Assembly (NCBI RefSeq): GCF_958445495.1
Contig: NZ_CAUCSQ010000001.1
Location: forward strand, 186,001-250,000
Length of the DNA stretch: 64,000 nt
Direction: 5' to 3'
Source: an uncultured Bacteroides sp.
Lineage (GTDB): Bacteria; Bacteroidota; Bacteroidia; Bacteroidales; Bacteroidaceae
Shown here: piece after piece, positions 24,723 to 33,905 of the stretch
Layout of the letters: the number at the start of each line of letters is the position of its first letter
Position numbering within the stretch: position 1 is the stretch's first letter
Translations under genes and position numbers: made by a program
The notes under the pieces: generated by a model
The model's input: only the letters and a program-made list of their open reading frames with translations
Told to the model about the DNA's origin: nothing
Database searches by the model: none

Positions 24723-26723
24723 TTATTTATGCATAATCAATGCGGACTGGCCGGGGATTATAACTTCCGTGCCTGTCTGTATTCCCAACCCGCGCACATC
24801 TATCACGCCGTCTTTGCATACCACTGTATATTTACCGGCAGGAACCTCCAGACGCGCAGGAGTAAGCCGGGAATTAAAAGCGACGATAATATCTCCCCAC
24901 CGGTCATTGTTCGCATGGTCTTTCAAACGGAATGCAATCAGGTTCTTCCCGTCTACAGGCAGGAACTCCAGGTGCTTCCGGACCATCTCCGCATCTCCCA
25001 TACGGAAAGCCGGATGAGATTTACGAAGGTCAATCAACCGTTTATAATACATGAGAAGATCTCCGTAGGCAGTCTTATTCCGCCAGTCAATGGCATTTAC
25101 GGCATCCGGGCTCTTATAGCTGTTATCTATCCCTTTCTTGTCGCGCATTATTTCCTCACCGGCATAGATAAAAGGAATGCCTTGTGAAGTAAACACGACT
25201 GTCTGCGCCAATTTATCAAGACGGACAAGCTGTTCGGGAGTAATCCCCGGCATGCTTGCCTTCAACCGGTCTACAAGGCATAAACCATCGTGGCAAGAGA
25301 CATAACTAATCATCTGCCCAGGCTGTTCCGCCCACGGCTTCCGGCTATAATTCACCGAATCATACCGTACTTGCGGATGTTCCACCGCCCCAACGATGCC
25401 GAACTTGACACTCTCCTCACCTCCCGGAAGCCCGGCAAGGAAAGCTCCTTTCTCTTTTTCCCACACGGGGCCGCAAAGCCCGTCACGCAATTCGTCCGAA
25501 AAGACAGCGATTCCCGGCATACGGGACACATTTCCTTTCATAGCTAGCGAATCCGCCGGATACTGAGGAGCCTCCGCCGCCCATCCTTCCCCGTAGATGC
25601 AGATGGTCGGGTCGACGGCATTCACCGCTTTCCGGATTTCATTCATCGTTTCAATATCATGGATGCCCATCAAATCAAAACGGAAGCCGTCGATATGGTA
25701 TTCATTCACCCAGTAAAGGACGGATTCTATCATGAATTTACGCATCATCGGCCGTTCGCTTGCAGTCTCATTTCCGCACCCCGAACCGTTTGCCAACGAG
25801 CCGTCTTCCTTCTGCCGGTAAAAATAGCCGGGAACGGTACGTTCGAAATTACTCTCCAAGGTATTGAAAGTATGATTATAGACCACATCCATTATCACCC
25901 GGATACCGGCTTTATGCAATGCCTGCACCATCTGTTTAAACTCCCTGATGCGGGTAGCGGGCTGATACGGGTCGGTAGAATAAGAGCCGTCGGGCACATT
26001 GTAATTTTGCGGGTCATACCCCCAGTTATAACGGTTCTCATCCAGTTTGGTTTCGTCTATGGAGGCGTAATCGCAGGAAGGGAGCAAATGCACGTGTGTG
26101 ACTCCCAGTTCTATCAGATGGTCGATACCGGTCAGATATTTATCGGAATTCATTGTCCCGTGTTCGGTCAGCGCGAGGAATTTCCCCTTATTTTTTACTC
26201 CGGAAGTAGAATCTATGGAGAAATCACGGTGATGCATTTCATAAATAATCATGTCGGAAGCGGACTTTAGCGGAGGACGCCGGTCGTCTTCCCAGCCTTC
26301 CGGGTCTGTTGACTTCCAATCGATGATAGCGGCGCGCTTGCCGTTCACTCCGACAGCACGGGCATTGATTCCCGGCGTATCTCCCTGCCATTTATCATTG
26401 ATTTTAACATTAAAAGTATAGAACTTGCCTACCAGGTCTTTATTCACCGCCGCTTCCCACGTGCCGTTCTCTCCCGGTTTCATCTTCACCGTCTCATAAG
26501 CGTGCCCTCCTTCACCCTCATCATAAAGCATCAGGCGCACCTCATCAGCCGTAGGAGCCCAAAGAGTAAACTTTGTCACCGCAGGGGTATATTCCATTTC
26601 TATCAGATTCCCCGGACGAACCGGATATAATTCATAAGAAGTATAGCCTTTTTTCACCGGGGAACAACTCATTACCGCTGTCACCGTAGTCGCTCCCAAT
26701 ATTACCAAACAATTAGTTCTCAT
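24723..26723 (-). CDS. pulA: Type I pullulanase, GH13 with CBM48
   Basis: A 666-residue alpha-1,6-glucan debranching enzyme. Its N-terminus ends in a possible lipobox (VMSC, cysteine 20), so it may be membrane-anchored. A CBM48 module (about 45-135) precedes the GH13 barrel. Family motifs are the pullulanase signature YNWGYDP (233-239), DVVYNHT (279-285), GFRFDLMG with nucleophile Asp 350, YGEGWAAE with acid/base Glu 379, and SCHDGL. It hydrolyses branch points in pullulan, amylopectin or glycogen fragments. It sits 67 bases behind ruvC; no Sus genes are adjacent, so it may act in general alpha-glucan or glycogen use. Confidence 0.95.
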   Translation of the reverse strand: MRTNCLVILGATTVTAVMSCSPVKKGYTSYELYPVRPGNLIEMEYTPAVTKFTLWAPTADEVRLMLYDEGEGGHAYETVKMKPGENGTWEAAVNKDLVGKFYTFNVKINDKWQGDTPGINARAVGVNGKRAAIIDWKSTDPEGWEDDRRPPLKSASDMIIYEMHHRDFSIDSTSGVKNKGKFLALTEHGTMNSDKYLTGIDHLIELGVTHVHLLPSCDYASIDETKLDENRYNWGYDPQNYNVPDGSYSTDPYQPATRIREFKQMVQALHKAGIRVIMDVVYNHTFNTLESNFERTVPGYFYRQKEDGSLANGSGCGNETASERPMMRKFMIESVLYWVNEYHIDGFRFDLMGIHDIETMNEIRKAVNAVDPTICIYGEGWAAEAPQYPADSLAMKGNVSRMPGIAVFSDELRDGLCGPVWEKEKGAFLAGLPGGEESVKFGIVGAVEHPQVRYDSVNYSRKPWAEQPGQMISYVSCHDGLCLVDRLKASMPGITPEQLVRLDKLAQTVVFTSQGIPFIYAGEEIMRDKKGIDNSYKSPDAVNAIDWRNKTAYGDLLMYYKRLIDLRKSHPAFRMGDAEMVRKHLEFLPVDGKNLIAFRLKDHANNDRWGDIIVAFNSRLTPARLEVPAGKYTVVCKDGVIDVRGLGIQTGTEVIIPGQSALIMHK

Positions 26724-26790
26724 ACATATCCTATATTACGGTTTACGAATCACCCGCACGGTCAGGAGGTCATAAACCAAACCTTATCAA

Positions 26791-27357
26791 TCATTTTACT
26801 TTATCCGGATTCTTCGCCACATAGTCTTTCCAACTGTTATATCCTTTTTCCGGAACCGGCCGTCCCATCTGCAGGAAATGGCAATAAGCGGCTGCCAGCC
26901 CGTCCGTCGCATCCATAAAAACGGGCATATCTTCTTTGGAAAGATGAAGCATCCGCTGTAACATATCCGCCACCTGTTCCTTCGACGCCTGCCCGTTTCC
27001 GGTAATAGCCATCTTGATTTTCAGCGGCGCGTATTCAGTGATTGGTATGTCACGGCTCAACGCCACCGCCATCGCTACTCCCTGTGCACGCCCCAGTTTC
27101 AACATCGACTGTACATTCTTGCCGAAAAACGGGGCTTCAATAGCAAGTTCGTCCGGCAGGTAGCTTTCGATAATGCCCAATACCCGTTCATGGATATGGC
27201 GCAATTTCAGGTAGTGGTTAGCAAATTTGCGCAAATCGATAATCCCCATCGCGACCATTTCCGGCCGGGTCCCTCTGATTCTGATAATTCCGTATCCCAT
27301 GATGGTCGTACCGGGGTCAATACCTAAAATTATCTTCTCCTTTACCGGTTGTATCAC
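26791..27357 (-). CDS. ruvC: Holliday junction resolvase RuvC
   Basis: A 188-residue nuclease that cuts four-way junctions made by recombination, working with RuvAB. The acidic active-site residues are in GIDPGTTIMGYGI (Asp about 14), LAIEAPFFGKN (Glu) and VFMDATDGLAAAYCH (Asp). The start codon is GTG at 27357 and overlaps the stop of the preceding DUF4286 gene (GTGA), indicating translational coupling. Confidence 0.96.
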   Translation of the reverse strand: MIQPVKEKIILGIDPGTTIMGYGIIRIRGTRPEMVAMGIIDLRKFANHYLKLRHIHERVLGIIESYLPDELAIEAPFFGKNVQSMLKLGRAQGVAMAVALSRDIPITEYAPLKIKMAITGNGQASKEQVADMLQRMLHLSKEDMPVFMDATDGLAAAYCHFLQMGRPVPEKGYNSWKDYVAKNPDKVK

Positions 27358-27656
27358 TCTACTACCTCCATTAAAGTGGGAAATCCGATTACTTTATCCT
27401 TGAATATCTTCGTAAGTTCCTCATTCAGACGTACTCCCTGTTCCAGATGCCAACGATGCAACAATTTGCTACTCTCCACTTCCCACTGCAAAGAATAGGC
27501 GCTTCCCTCTTCCTGATGGCTCAGTATCCGGCACATACGCGGTGTTTTCAATATGCCGTGCTTCTGCACCTCAGGAATATAAGACTCTTTTATCCAAATC
27601 AGAAAGTTATCGCGAACATCATCATCCACTTGAAAAGTCGTATTATAAATCAGCAT
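27354..27656 (-). CDS. DUF4286 family small protein
   Basis: A 100-residue soluble protein starting MLIYNTTFQVDDDVRDNF and containing WIKESYIPEVQKHG, SLQWEV and LHRWHLEQG. This pattern matches DUF4286, small ferredoxin-like-fold proteins widespread in Bacteroidetes with no known function. The frame is open to 27743, but the -7 motif at 27680-27687 lies between that ATG and the one at 27656, so the shorter form is chosen. It is coupled to ruvC by a four-base overlap. Confidence 0.85.
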   Translation of the reverse strand: MLIYNTTFQVDDDVRDNFLIWIKESYIPEVQKHGILKTPRMCRILSHQEEGSAYSLQWEVESSKLLHRWHLEQGVRLNEELTKIFKDKVIGFPTLMEVVE

Positions 27657-27679
27657 ATCTTTTTTTATATTATTTGTCG

Positions 27680-27687
27680 CAAACATA
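27680..27687 (-). promoter_or_regulatory. -7 motif for the DUF4286-ruvC unit
   Basis: TATGTTTG on the minus strand lies 23 bases before the start at 27656. It is back-to-back with the tRNA-Ala promoter. Confidence 0.55.
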
Positions 27688-27710
27688 GCAATTATTTCAG
27701 AATATTGCAT

Positions 27711-27718
27711 TATATTTG
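27711..27718 (+). promoter_or_regulatory. -7 motif for tRNA-Ala
   Basis: TATATTTG fits TAnnTTTG on the plus strand, about 50 bases before the tRNA. It is divergent from the DUF4286 promoter, with only 23 bases between the two motifs. Confidence 0.6.
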
Positions 27719-27769
27719 CGGCGTAAAAATGATTCGTTTGCAAATGTTATCAATTATAGAACATTAAAG

Positions 27770-27843
27770 GGGGCGTTAGCTCATCTGGCTAGAGCGCGAC
27801 ACTGGCAGTGTCGAGGTGACGAGTTCGAGTCTCGTACGCTCCA
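27770..27843 (+). tRNA. tRNA-Ala (GGC)
   Basis: Acceptor GGGGCGT pairs with ACGCTCC and contains the G3:U70 wobble pair that defines alanine tRNAs; the discriminator is A. The anticodon stem CGACA/TGTCG carries loop CTGGCAG with anticodon GGC. The T arm is ACGAG/CTCGT. CCA is not encoded. Confidence 0.96.
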
Positions 27844-27847
27844 CATT

Positions 27848-27887
27848 AAAACCGTTAACTATCAATTAGTTAGCGGTTTTATTTTTT
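27848..27887 (+). terminator. Terminator of tRNA-Ala
   Basis: AAAACCGTTAACTA pairs with TAGTTAGCGGTTTT at 13 of 14 positions around a five-base loop, followed by ATTTTTT. Confidence 0.9.
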
Positions 27888-28239
27888 AGAGATATCAAAG
27901 GAGCACCTAAGGACAAGAAAACCGACTCCTGTGTTTTTTTCGGTAAGAATAATGAGGTAAATCGTTTTAAATTTACCACCAATACAAAACAATGGAATTA
28001 ACAGTTATAAAAAGCGTGAGTGTATGTCAGTCCAATATTGAATAATACGGACAATCAGGACAAATGAATACGAAACCATTCATATAGTTACGTCATTTAA
28101 AAACAATTTCAGTGATATGTGCAGGTAAAAGAAAACGAATCGGAATAAATTTGATGAGATTGTCAAAGCAATTCAAGAAACGATTTATTATGATACAGCC
28201 TTGAAAAACGGGACATCCATATAAGCATTGTGTATTACG
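27888..28239. other. Non-coding stretch behind tRNA-Ala
   Basis: All frames are interrupted and no protein family could be recognised. The sequence is AT-rich and continuous with the transposase wreck at 28240-28885, so it is probably insertion debris. Confidence 0.4.
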
Positions 28240-28885
28240 ATTTGTAGGTGGATATGAAATACGGAATTTCTATCCTTTTACATATAGCCTTGGCGAGATT
28301 GATTACGAAGAGTGATACGTTGAAGTGTAAAGCCAGTTTTGAAGTCGGTCGACCGACAGTTTGTTATTCCTGCTCACTGTCCTTGAATCAGAATTCCAAC
28401 TGGAAGCGTGTCCTATAATAGTCCGGAACATCACAGACCGACAGATTTCGGTCAGTTGAAAAAGTAAAGCTTATCTATCCGTCCTCTCTCCTTCAAAATA
28501 CCATACGGCAAAAGATACAAAATACTTAAGAGCCTTTGAATAGACTTCCAATCCGTACAGCCTGCCCTTGTCTGTTTGGAGTTCTGTACATCTGGATGTA
28601 TCCAGATTCCTGAAGTCGTTCCTTCTGTCATGTCATTTGGAGTATCTGCACGTTCCGTTTTTTTCCAATGTCAGATAGAATAGGACTGTGTCATTCCAGA
28701 ATCGGCTGGAAAGAGTCATTCCCGAAATAGTTGCAGTAGGTCTGCCTGAAGAATTTTCCGTACCTTCCCAACTGTAAGAAGTTGATACGTTCAGATATGG
28801 CTATGAATAATTTCATCGTGTCCATGAAAACTTTTTCAACACATGATTCTTTCTGCTTGTCTATTCGTTTTCGACAATATTTCAA
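28240..28885 (-). pseudogene. Wrecked IS4-like transposase
   Basis: On the minus strand, pieces of one transposase are readable in changing frames: RINFLQLGRYGKFFRQTY (with a stop after PILE), LYGLEVYSKALKYFVSFAVW, YFEGERTDR then a stop, YYRTRFQLEF then a stop, AGITNCRSTDFK, and VSLFVINLAKAICKRIEIP. The order and wording fit the DDE transposases common in Bacteroides. At least three stop codons and two frame changes make it inactive. It lies between tRNA-Ala and the regulator of the first PUL. Confidence 0.7.
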
Positions 28886-28972
28886 TGAACACTTGTGTGT
28901 ATTTTAAACCGGTGTAAGTCGATTCTGTTGTTTAACATTTAAATTCCCCGCAAAAATTTATCGAAGTATTGT

Positions 28973-28980
28973 TACTTTTG
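28973..28980 (+). promoter_or_regulatory. -7 motif for the PUL A regulator
   Basis: TACTTTTG fits TAnnTTTG and lies 50 bases before the regulator start. Confidence 0.5.
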
Positions 28981-29030
28981 CAAAGTCCTTTTATTAACAT
29001 GTTACCTATTTCCACAAAAGAAGTGTTTAT

Positions 29031-30701
29031 ATGGATGCATATTCTATTTTATATTCGTTACATTACCAAGTTATCAGACCCGTTTTACTGTGCATAGTAT
29101 TCGGTTTTGTTATTATACCGGTCGGCGCAGTAATACCTGTACAAATAGATTCGGTATTATCTGCCCTTGATACAGAAATCGACAATCGTCACAGTTATAT
29201 CGCGGTAAAGGAAAGACAGTTGGTTTTACTTAAAAACAAGTTGGCTAATTTGCCCCGTGGCGAATCCCGTTTCGACTTGTGCAGCATTCTGTATAGCGAA
29301 TATCAAAACTATCAGTTTGATTCAGTGTATGCCTACGCCGACAGGATGTATGAGATTGCTATTGAAAATCACAATCGGTCAGAACTTGTTCTAGCGTATA
29401 TAGCTCTCCTTGACTGTTACACCTCGGTGGGCTTCTTTAAGGAAGCTGCTGAAGTGGATAAGTTGATTGAAATCGCTACTATTCCCAAAACGGTTCTGCC
29501 GCACTATTATATCTTAAAAGCGCGTATGTTTCAGAATCTGGAGTCGTATGTAGGACGTGAATCTAAGTTGGGCATTCGTTATGCCTATTCAAGAGAAGCA
29601 TGTTATGACAGTATTTTGTCTCTGGCCCCTGTCGGCAGCTATGAACATGATTATGCAGCTATTGAGAAAAAGACGATATGGGAGTCTCTGCCGAGGGAAT
29701 CGATTGATGAACGCCTCCGGTTGCTTACGACCCATCATTTAAATGATCATCAAAAAGCAATCAACTGTTCCCTGCTGAGTAATACATATAAAAGTGTGGA
29801 GGAAGTGGATTCTGCCATATACTTCGCTGCCCTTGCAGTGATTTATGATATTCGCTCATCGACCCGGGAAAATACAGCAGCAAAAGACCTTGCTATATTA
29901 ATGCAGCAACGCGGCGATCTCAGTCGGGCAAGCCGGTATATTCATTTGGCTCTTGACGATGCCGAAACCTATAATTCACGGATTCGGCAGATTGAGGTCA
30001 ACTCGGTTCTTCCATCAATAGAAAATGCACGTTATATGTGGCTTCGCAATACAAAAACCATGTTAATATATGCCATTTCACTATTTGTTCTGTTGCTTTT
30101 TCTTCTGTTTTTGATGTATGCCAAAATTAGAAGACGCAATAGAAGTCTGAGTGAGTCAAATGTGGCTATCCGTAGTAAAACCGAAGAACTCGACAAATCT
30201 AATGAACAACTCTCTGAGCTGAATTCGAGGCTGAAAGAAGTGAATGAAATCAAAGACCGTTACATCATCGAATCCATCAAAGCCAATCAATATGTAAACG
30301 AAGTAGCCGAAATGAGTAAAACTGCTATACGTAAGTTGAATGACAGGAAATATGATGAAGTGAAATATCTGTTGTACGATATGGGAGTTAAAAAGGAATG
30401 GCAACGGTTATTTTCGGCTTTTGATAGGGCTTTCATGAAAATGTTTCCTAATTTCGTCGATGAATACAACAAACTATTCCCCAAAGAACATCAGGTCAGC
30501 ATCGATAGTTCCGGTGCATTGTCCACTGAAATAAGAATTTTTGCTCTGATGCGTTTAGGTATTGACAATCCGACGGATGTGGCTAAATACCTTAATCTGT
30601 CTACCAACACGATATATGTATATAAAGCTAAGACCAAAGCTAAAACGCTTGTTCCTAAAGAGGAGTTTGATGATTATATTATGGCAATTCCCAAACCGTG
30701 A
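29031..30701 (+). CDS. SusR-like membrane-bound transcription regulator (DUF6377 type)
   Basis: A 556-residue one-component regulator. An N-terminal hydrophobic segment (about 12-34) exports a helical, TPR-like sensor (about 40-335) to the periplasm. A strong membrane helix (about 343-365, LIYAISLFVLLLFLLFLMYA) leads to a coiled coil (about 370-410) and a cytoplasmic helical region ending in a LuxR-like helix-turn-helix (TEIRIFALMRLGI then DVAKYLNLSTNTIYVYKAK). The architecture is that of SusR, which senses starch oligosaccharides and activates sus genes. It is followed by a terminator and then susC, so it probably controls PUL A. The exact ligand is unknown. Confidence 0.88.
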   Translation: MDAYSILYSLHYQVIRPVLLCIVFGFVIIPVGAVIPVQIDSVLSALDTEIDNRHSYIAVKERQLVLLKNKLANLPRGESRFDLCSILYSEYQNYQFDSVYAYADRMYEIAIENHNRSELVLAYIALLDCYTSVGFFKEAAEVDKLIEIATIPKTVLPHYYILKARMFQNLESYVGRESKLGIRYAYSREACYDSILSLAPVGSYEHDYAAIEKKTIWESLPRESIDERLRLLTTHHLNDHQKAINCSLLSNTYKSVEEVDSAIYFAALAVIYDIRSSTRENTAAKDLAILMQQRGDLSRASRYIHLALDDAETYNSRIRQIEVNSVLPSIENARYMWLRNTKTMLIYAISLFVLLLFLLFLMYAKIRRRNRSLSESNVAIRSKTEELDKSNEQLSELNSRLKEVNEIKDRYIIESIKANQYVNEVAEMSKTAIRKLNDRKYDEVKYLLYDMGVKKEWQRLFSAFDRAFMKMFPNFVDEYNKLFPKEHQVSIDSSGALSTEIRIFALMRLGIDNPTDVAKYLNLSTNTIYVYKAKTKAKTLVPKEEFDDYIMAIPKP

Positions 30702-30767
30702 GGAATAAACCCGGTTACAGCGTCTGAGAAAATCTTTATAAGACCTTAATTATTATATAGGAGAACA

Positions 30768-30813
30768 ATGAGTAATAAGCTGGTTATCACCTTATTACTC
30801 ATTTTATTTTTCT
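30768..30813 (+). terminator. Terminator of the regulator gene
   Basis: AATGAGTAATAAG and CTTATTACTCATT form a perfect stem with an 11-base loop, followed by TTATTTTTCTT. It isolates the regulator transcript from susC. Confidence 0.9.
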
Positions 30814-30854
30814 TAATTGTCAGTTTTGTGCTTTTATCTTACATAATTGCCTTA

Positions 30855-30862
30855 TATTTTTG
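30855..30862 (+). promoter_or_regulatory. Candidate -7 motif for the PUL A operon
   Basis: TATTTTTG fits TAnnTTTG and lies 38 bases before the susC ATG, downstream of the regulator terminator. The expected -33 TTTG is not at the usual distance, which fits a promoter needing an activator. Confidence 0.5.
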
Positions 30863-30900
30863 TGATAGAGTTTTTAATCTTATAATTTAATATCATATCC

Positions 30901-33885
30901 ATGAAAAATTTACTATCAAGATTTGTATTATTGTTAACCTTGTTGGTCCTGTCTGGTTGGACAACTGTGTCGTTTGCACAGTCGATCAATGTTTCGGGAA
31001 CAGTTGTAGACGCAGAGACTGACGAACCGCTCATCGGTGCAACTGTCAGGGTGAAAGGTGTAGCTTCACAAGCTTGCGCCACGGATATCAATGGCAACTT
31101 TTCTTTTACAGGAATTTTACCTGAAGCAGTATTGGAAATCAGTTATGTCGGTTATAAGAATCTGGCTGTTTCGGTTAATGGAATGAGAAAACTCACTATC
31201 AAGCTATTACCAGATAGTGAACAACTCAATGAAGTGGTGGTGATCGGCTATGGTACTATGGATAAGAAGGAGTTGACTTCTTCCATATCCCATATCAATG
31301 AGAAAGATTTTCTGAAGTCTACTTCTCTCGATGTATCTATGATGATTCAAGGTAAAGTGCCGAGTGTATCGATTACTAATACCGGTGCAGCCGATCCCAA
31401 CAATCAAGCCAGTATCCAGATTCGTGGTGTATCGTCGAGAAGTGCCGGAACCGGTCCTTTGATTGTGATTGACGGAATTCCCGGCGGAAATCTTACGAAT
31501 ATCAACCCCAACGATATAGCCAGTTTTGACATACTTAAAGATGGAGCGGCGGCTGCTATTTACGGAACACGTGGTTCTAACGGAGTGATTCTTGTGACAA
31601 CCAAGAAAGGAGTGCGTGACGGGCAGGTGCATACGTCTTATATAGGAACGGTTTCGGCAAGTGTTGCAAATCATGAATTAGACATGCTTACTGCCAAACA
31701 ATATCGTGCATTACGTATTCCGGGTGGTTACGGGAATGATCTCGGCGGGAATGATGATTGGTTGGATGCTGTGACAAGAACAGGTTGGATGCATCAACAT
31801 ACACTATCGCTCAGCGGAGGGAACAATAAGAATAACTATCGTGTATCGGTTGATTATCGTAAGGCTGACGGAGTGGATTTGTATTCGTCGCGGGAAGAAT
31901 ACGGTGCAAGGGCAGGCATACAACAGACAACACGCAACGGGCTCTTCACTTTTACGGCCAATGTTATCCCAAGGCTTATTAAGCGCAAAAACTCATCTTG
32001 GGATGTATTTCGCAATGCGTTGGAGATTAATCCCACGACTCCTATTATGGATGTAGATAATCCTGGACAATATACCGCAATCATCGGCCAATCTGCCGGA
32101 TATAATCCTGTGGAGTTGCTCAATCTTGAAGAGAATACTTCGGAAACGAAACTGTTAGACTATGATGCTACCGCTAAACTTAACTTGTTGCCTTTGTTGT
32201 GGAAAGATTCTGAAAATGGGCACATTTTGGATACACAGATTACATTTGCCGGACACGAATCATCAAATTTCGATTATTGGTTCCGTCCTTCTACCTCTAC
32301 GCAGGCAATGGCCCAAGGATATTCCGGTGAAGGATCGCGCAAATATGCAAAACAGTCCCAACGTATCCTGGAATGGATTACCAACTACAGCGGTTCATTC
32401 GGCGGACATCATGTAAAGGCTATGGCCGGTTATTCTTATCAGTACATAAAAGATCAGAATATCTCAGGCGAGAATAAAGACTTTGTAAACGACGGCATAG
32501 GTGCCAATAATCTCGGTACGGGCGATTGGGCTAAGGAGGAAGGTCATGTAGGAATGGGCTCATGGGCCGAAGATTCTAAGTTAATAGCCTTCTTTGGTCG
32601 TATCAGCTATGACTGGAAAGGCCGCTACCTGCTGACCGCTTCACTGCGGCATGAAGGCTCTTCAAAATTCGGCAGAGACCATAAGTGGGGAAATTTTCCT
32701 GCCGTTTCAGCAGGTTGGCGTATATCAGAGGAACTGTTTATGCAGGATATAGATTGGATTAATGATTTGAAAATCCGTGGTGATTACGGTGAAACTGGCA
32801 ATCAAGATTTCGGTAACTACAAATCACTCAGTACCATGTCTGGGTTTGGCTATTACTATTATAACGGACAATGGCTGCAAGTGTGGGGACCTGGTAAAAA
32901 TGTGAATACTGACCTGCATTGGGAGAAGGCGAAAAACTGGAATATCGGCATTGATTTTTCACTATTGAATTATCGAATCTCCGGTTCTTTCAATTATTAT
33001 AACCGTAAACAGCAGGATCTTTTGGGGGATTATAATGTCCCGGTTCCACCATATTTGCATGCCACGACTTTCGTTAATGTGGGAACAATGAAAAATTCCG
33101 GCTTTGAATTCGAACTTCATTGGGACGCAGTACGGTTAAAAGATTTCGACTACTCTATCGACTTTGTAGGAGCCACGATGGATAATAAGTTTGTCAATTT
33201 CAGTAATTCCGAATATGTGGGACAGGATTATTCCGATATGGTGACTACTGGCGACCCTTATCCGAATTATACTTTACAGCGTATCTCTGCTGGGGAACGT
33301 ATCGGTAATTTCTATATGTGGAAATATGCCGGCATCGACAAAAACGGTGAGTTTATGATTTATGACCGGGAAGGCAATATAAAACCTGCTGCTAACGGAA
33401 CCGATGACGATAAGCAGATTGTCGGCAACGGACTGCCAAGGTTTACCGCATCGATGACCCATAATTTCCGTTGGCGTAATTGGAATCTCTCCATTTTCTT
33501 CCGCGGTGCGTTCGATTATGACATTTTCAATATACATGATTTTTATTATGGCACTCAGAGTTTTACAGGTAATGTCTTACAAAAGGCATATACAAAAAAC
33601 GCAATGATAAAAGGGAAAAACGTAGTGACTGATTATTATTTGGAAAAAGGAGATTATGTAAAGCTCGACATGCTTTCGTTGGGATATACATGGCCTGTTG
33701 AATCTCGTTTTCTTGAATCCGTCAAATTTTCGTTTACGGCCAAGAATCTTGCCACTTTCACCCGTTACAGCGGGGTAGACCCTTCTTCCATACAGACAAA
33801 TGGATTGACTCCGGGAGCTATGGATTCACGTACATATTATCCGAGTTGTCGCCAGTTCGTTCTCGGCGTACAACTTGATTTTTAA
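30901..33885 (+). CDS. SusC/RagA-type TonB-dependent outer-membrane transporter (PUL A)
   Basis: A 994-residue outer-membrane importer for oligosaccharides. It has a signal peptide (1-26), a carboxypeptidase-like N-terminal extension (about 29-110, starting INVSGTVVDAETDEPLIGAT), a TonB-box region near 115, the plug (about 120-235) with the SusC motif IRGVSSR and AAAIYGTRGSNGVILVTTKK, and a 22-strand barrel to the terminal FVLGVQLDF. It works with the SusD protein encoded 20 bases later. It is the first gene of a co-directional run of seven genes. The substrate is inferred from the neighbouring enzymes to be an alpha-glucan. Confidence 0.97.
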   Translation: MKNLLSRFVLLLTLLVLSGWTTVSFAQSINVSGTVVDAETDEPLIGATVRVKGVASQACATDINGNFSFTGILPEAVLEISYVGYKNLAVSVNGMRKLTIKLLPDSEQLNEVVVIGYGTMDKKELTSSISHINEKDFLKSTSLDVSMMIQGKVPSVSITNTGAADPNNQASIQIRGVSSRSAGTGPLIVIDGIPGGNLTNINPNDIASFDILKDGAAAAIYGTRGSNGVILVTTKKGVRDGQVHTSYIGTVSASVANHELDMLTAKQYRALRIPGGYGNDLGGNDDWLDAVTRTGWMHQHTLSLSGGNNKNNYRVSVDYRKADGVDLYSSREEYGARAGIQQTTRNGLFTFTANVIPRLIKRKNSSWDVFRNALEINPTTPIMDVDNPGQYTAIIGQSAGYNPVELLNLEENTSETKLLDYDATAKLNLLPLLWKDSENGHILDTQITFAGHESSNFDYWFRPSTSTQAMAQGYSGEGSRKYAKQSQRILEWITNYSGSFGGHHVKAMAGYSYQYIKDQNISGENKDFVNDGIGANNLGTGDWAKEEGHVGMGSWAEDSKLIAFFGRISYDWKGRYLLTASLRHEGSSKFGRDHKWGNFPAVSAGWRISEELFMQDIDWINDLKIRGDYGETGNQDFGNYKSLSTMSGFGYYYYNGQWLQVWGPGKNVNTDLHWEKAKNWNIGIDFSLLNYRISGSFNYYNRKQQDLLGDYNVPVPPYLHATTFVNVGTMKNSGFEFELHWDAVRLKDFDYSIDFVGATMDNKFVNFSNSEYVGQDYSDMVTTGDPYPNYTLQRISAGERIGNFYMWKYAGIDKNGEFMIYDREGNIKPAANGTDDDKQIVGNGLPRFTASMTHNFRWRNWNLSIFFRGAFDYDIFNIHDFYYGTQSFTGNVLQKAYTKNAMIKGKNVVTDYYLEKGDYVKLDMLSLGYTWPVESRFLESVKFSFTAKNLATFTRYSGVDPSSIQTNGLTPGAMDSRTYYPSCRQFVLGVQLDF

Positions 33886-33905
33886 ACTTATAAAATCTTA
33901 AAATC

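Noticed and set aside
30702..30900. Paired operator repeats before the PUL A susC gene
   Set aside because: Apart from the terminator hairpin and one -7 motif, no convincing direct or inverted repeat was visible.
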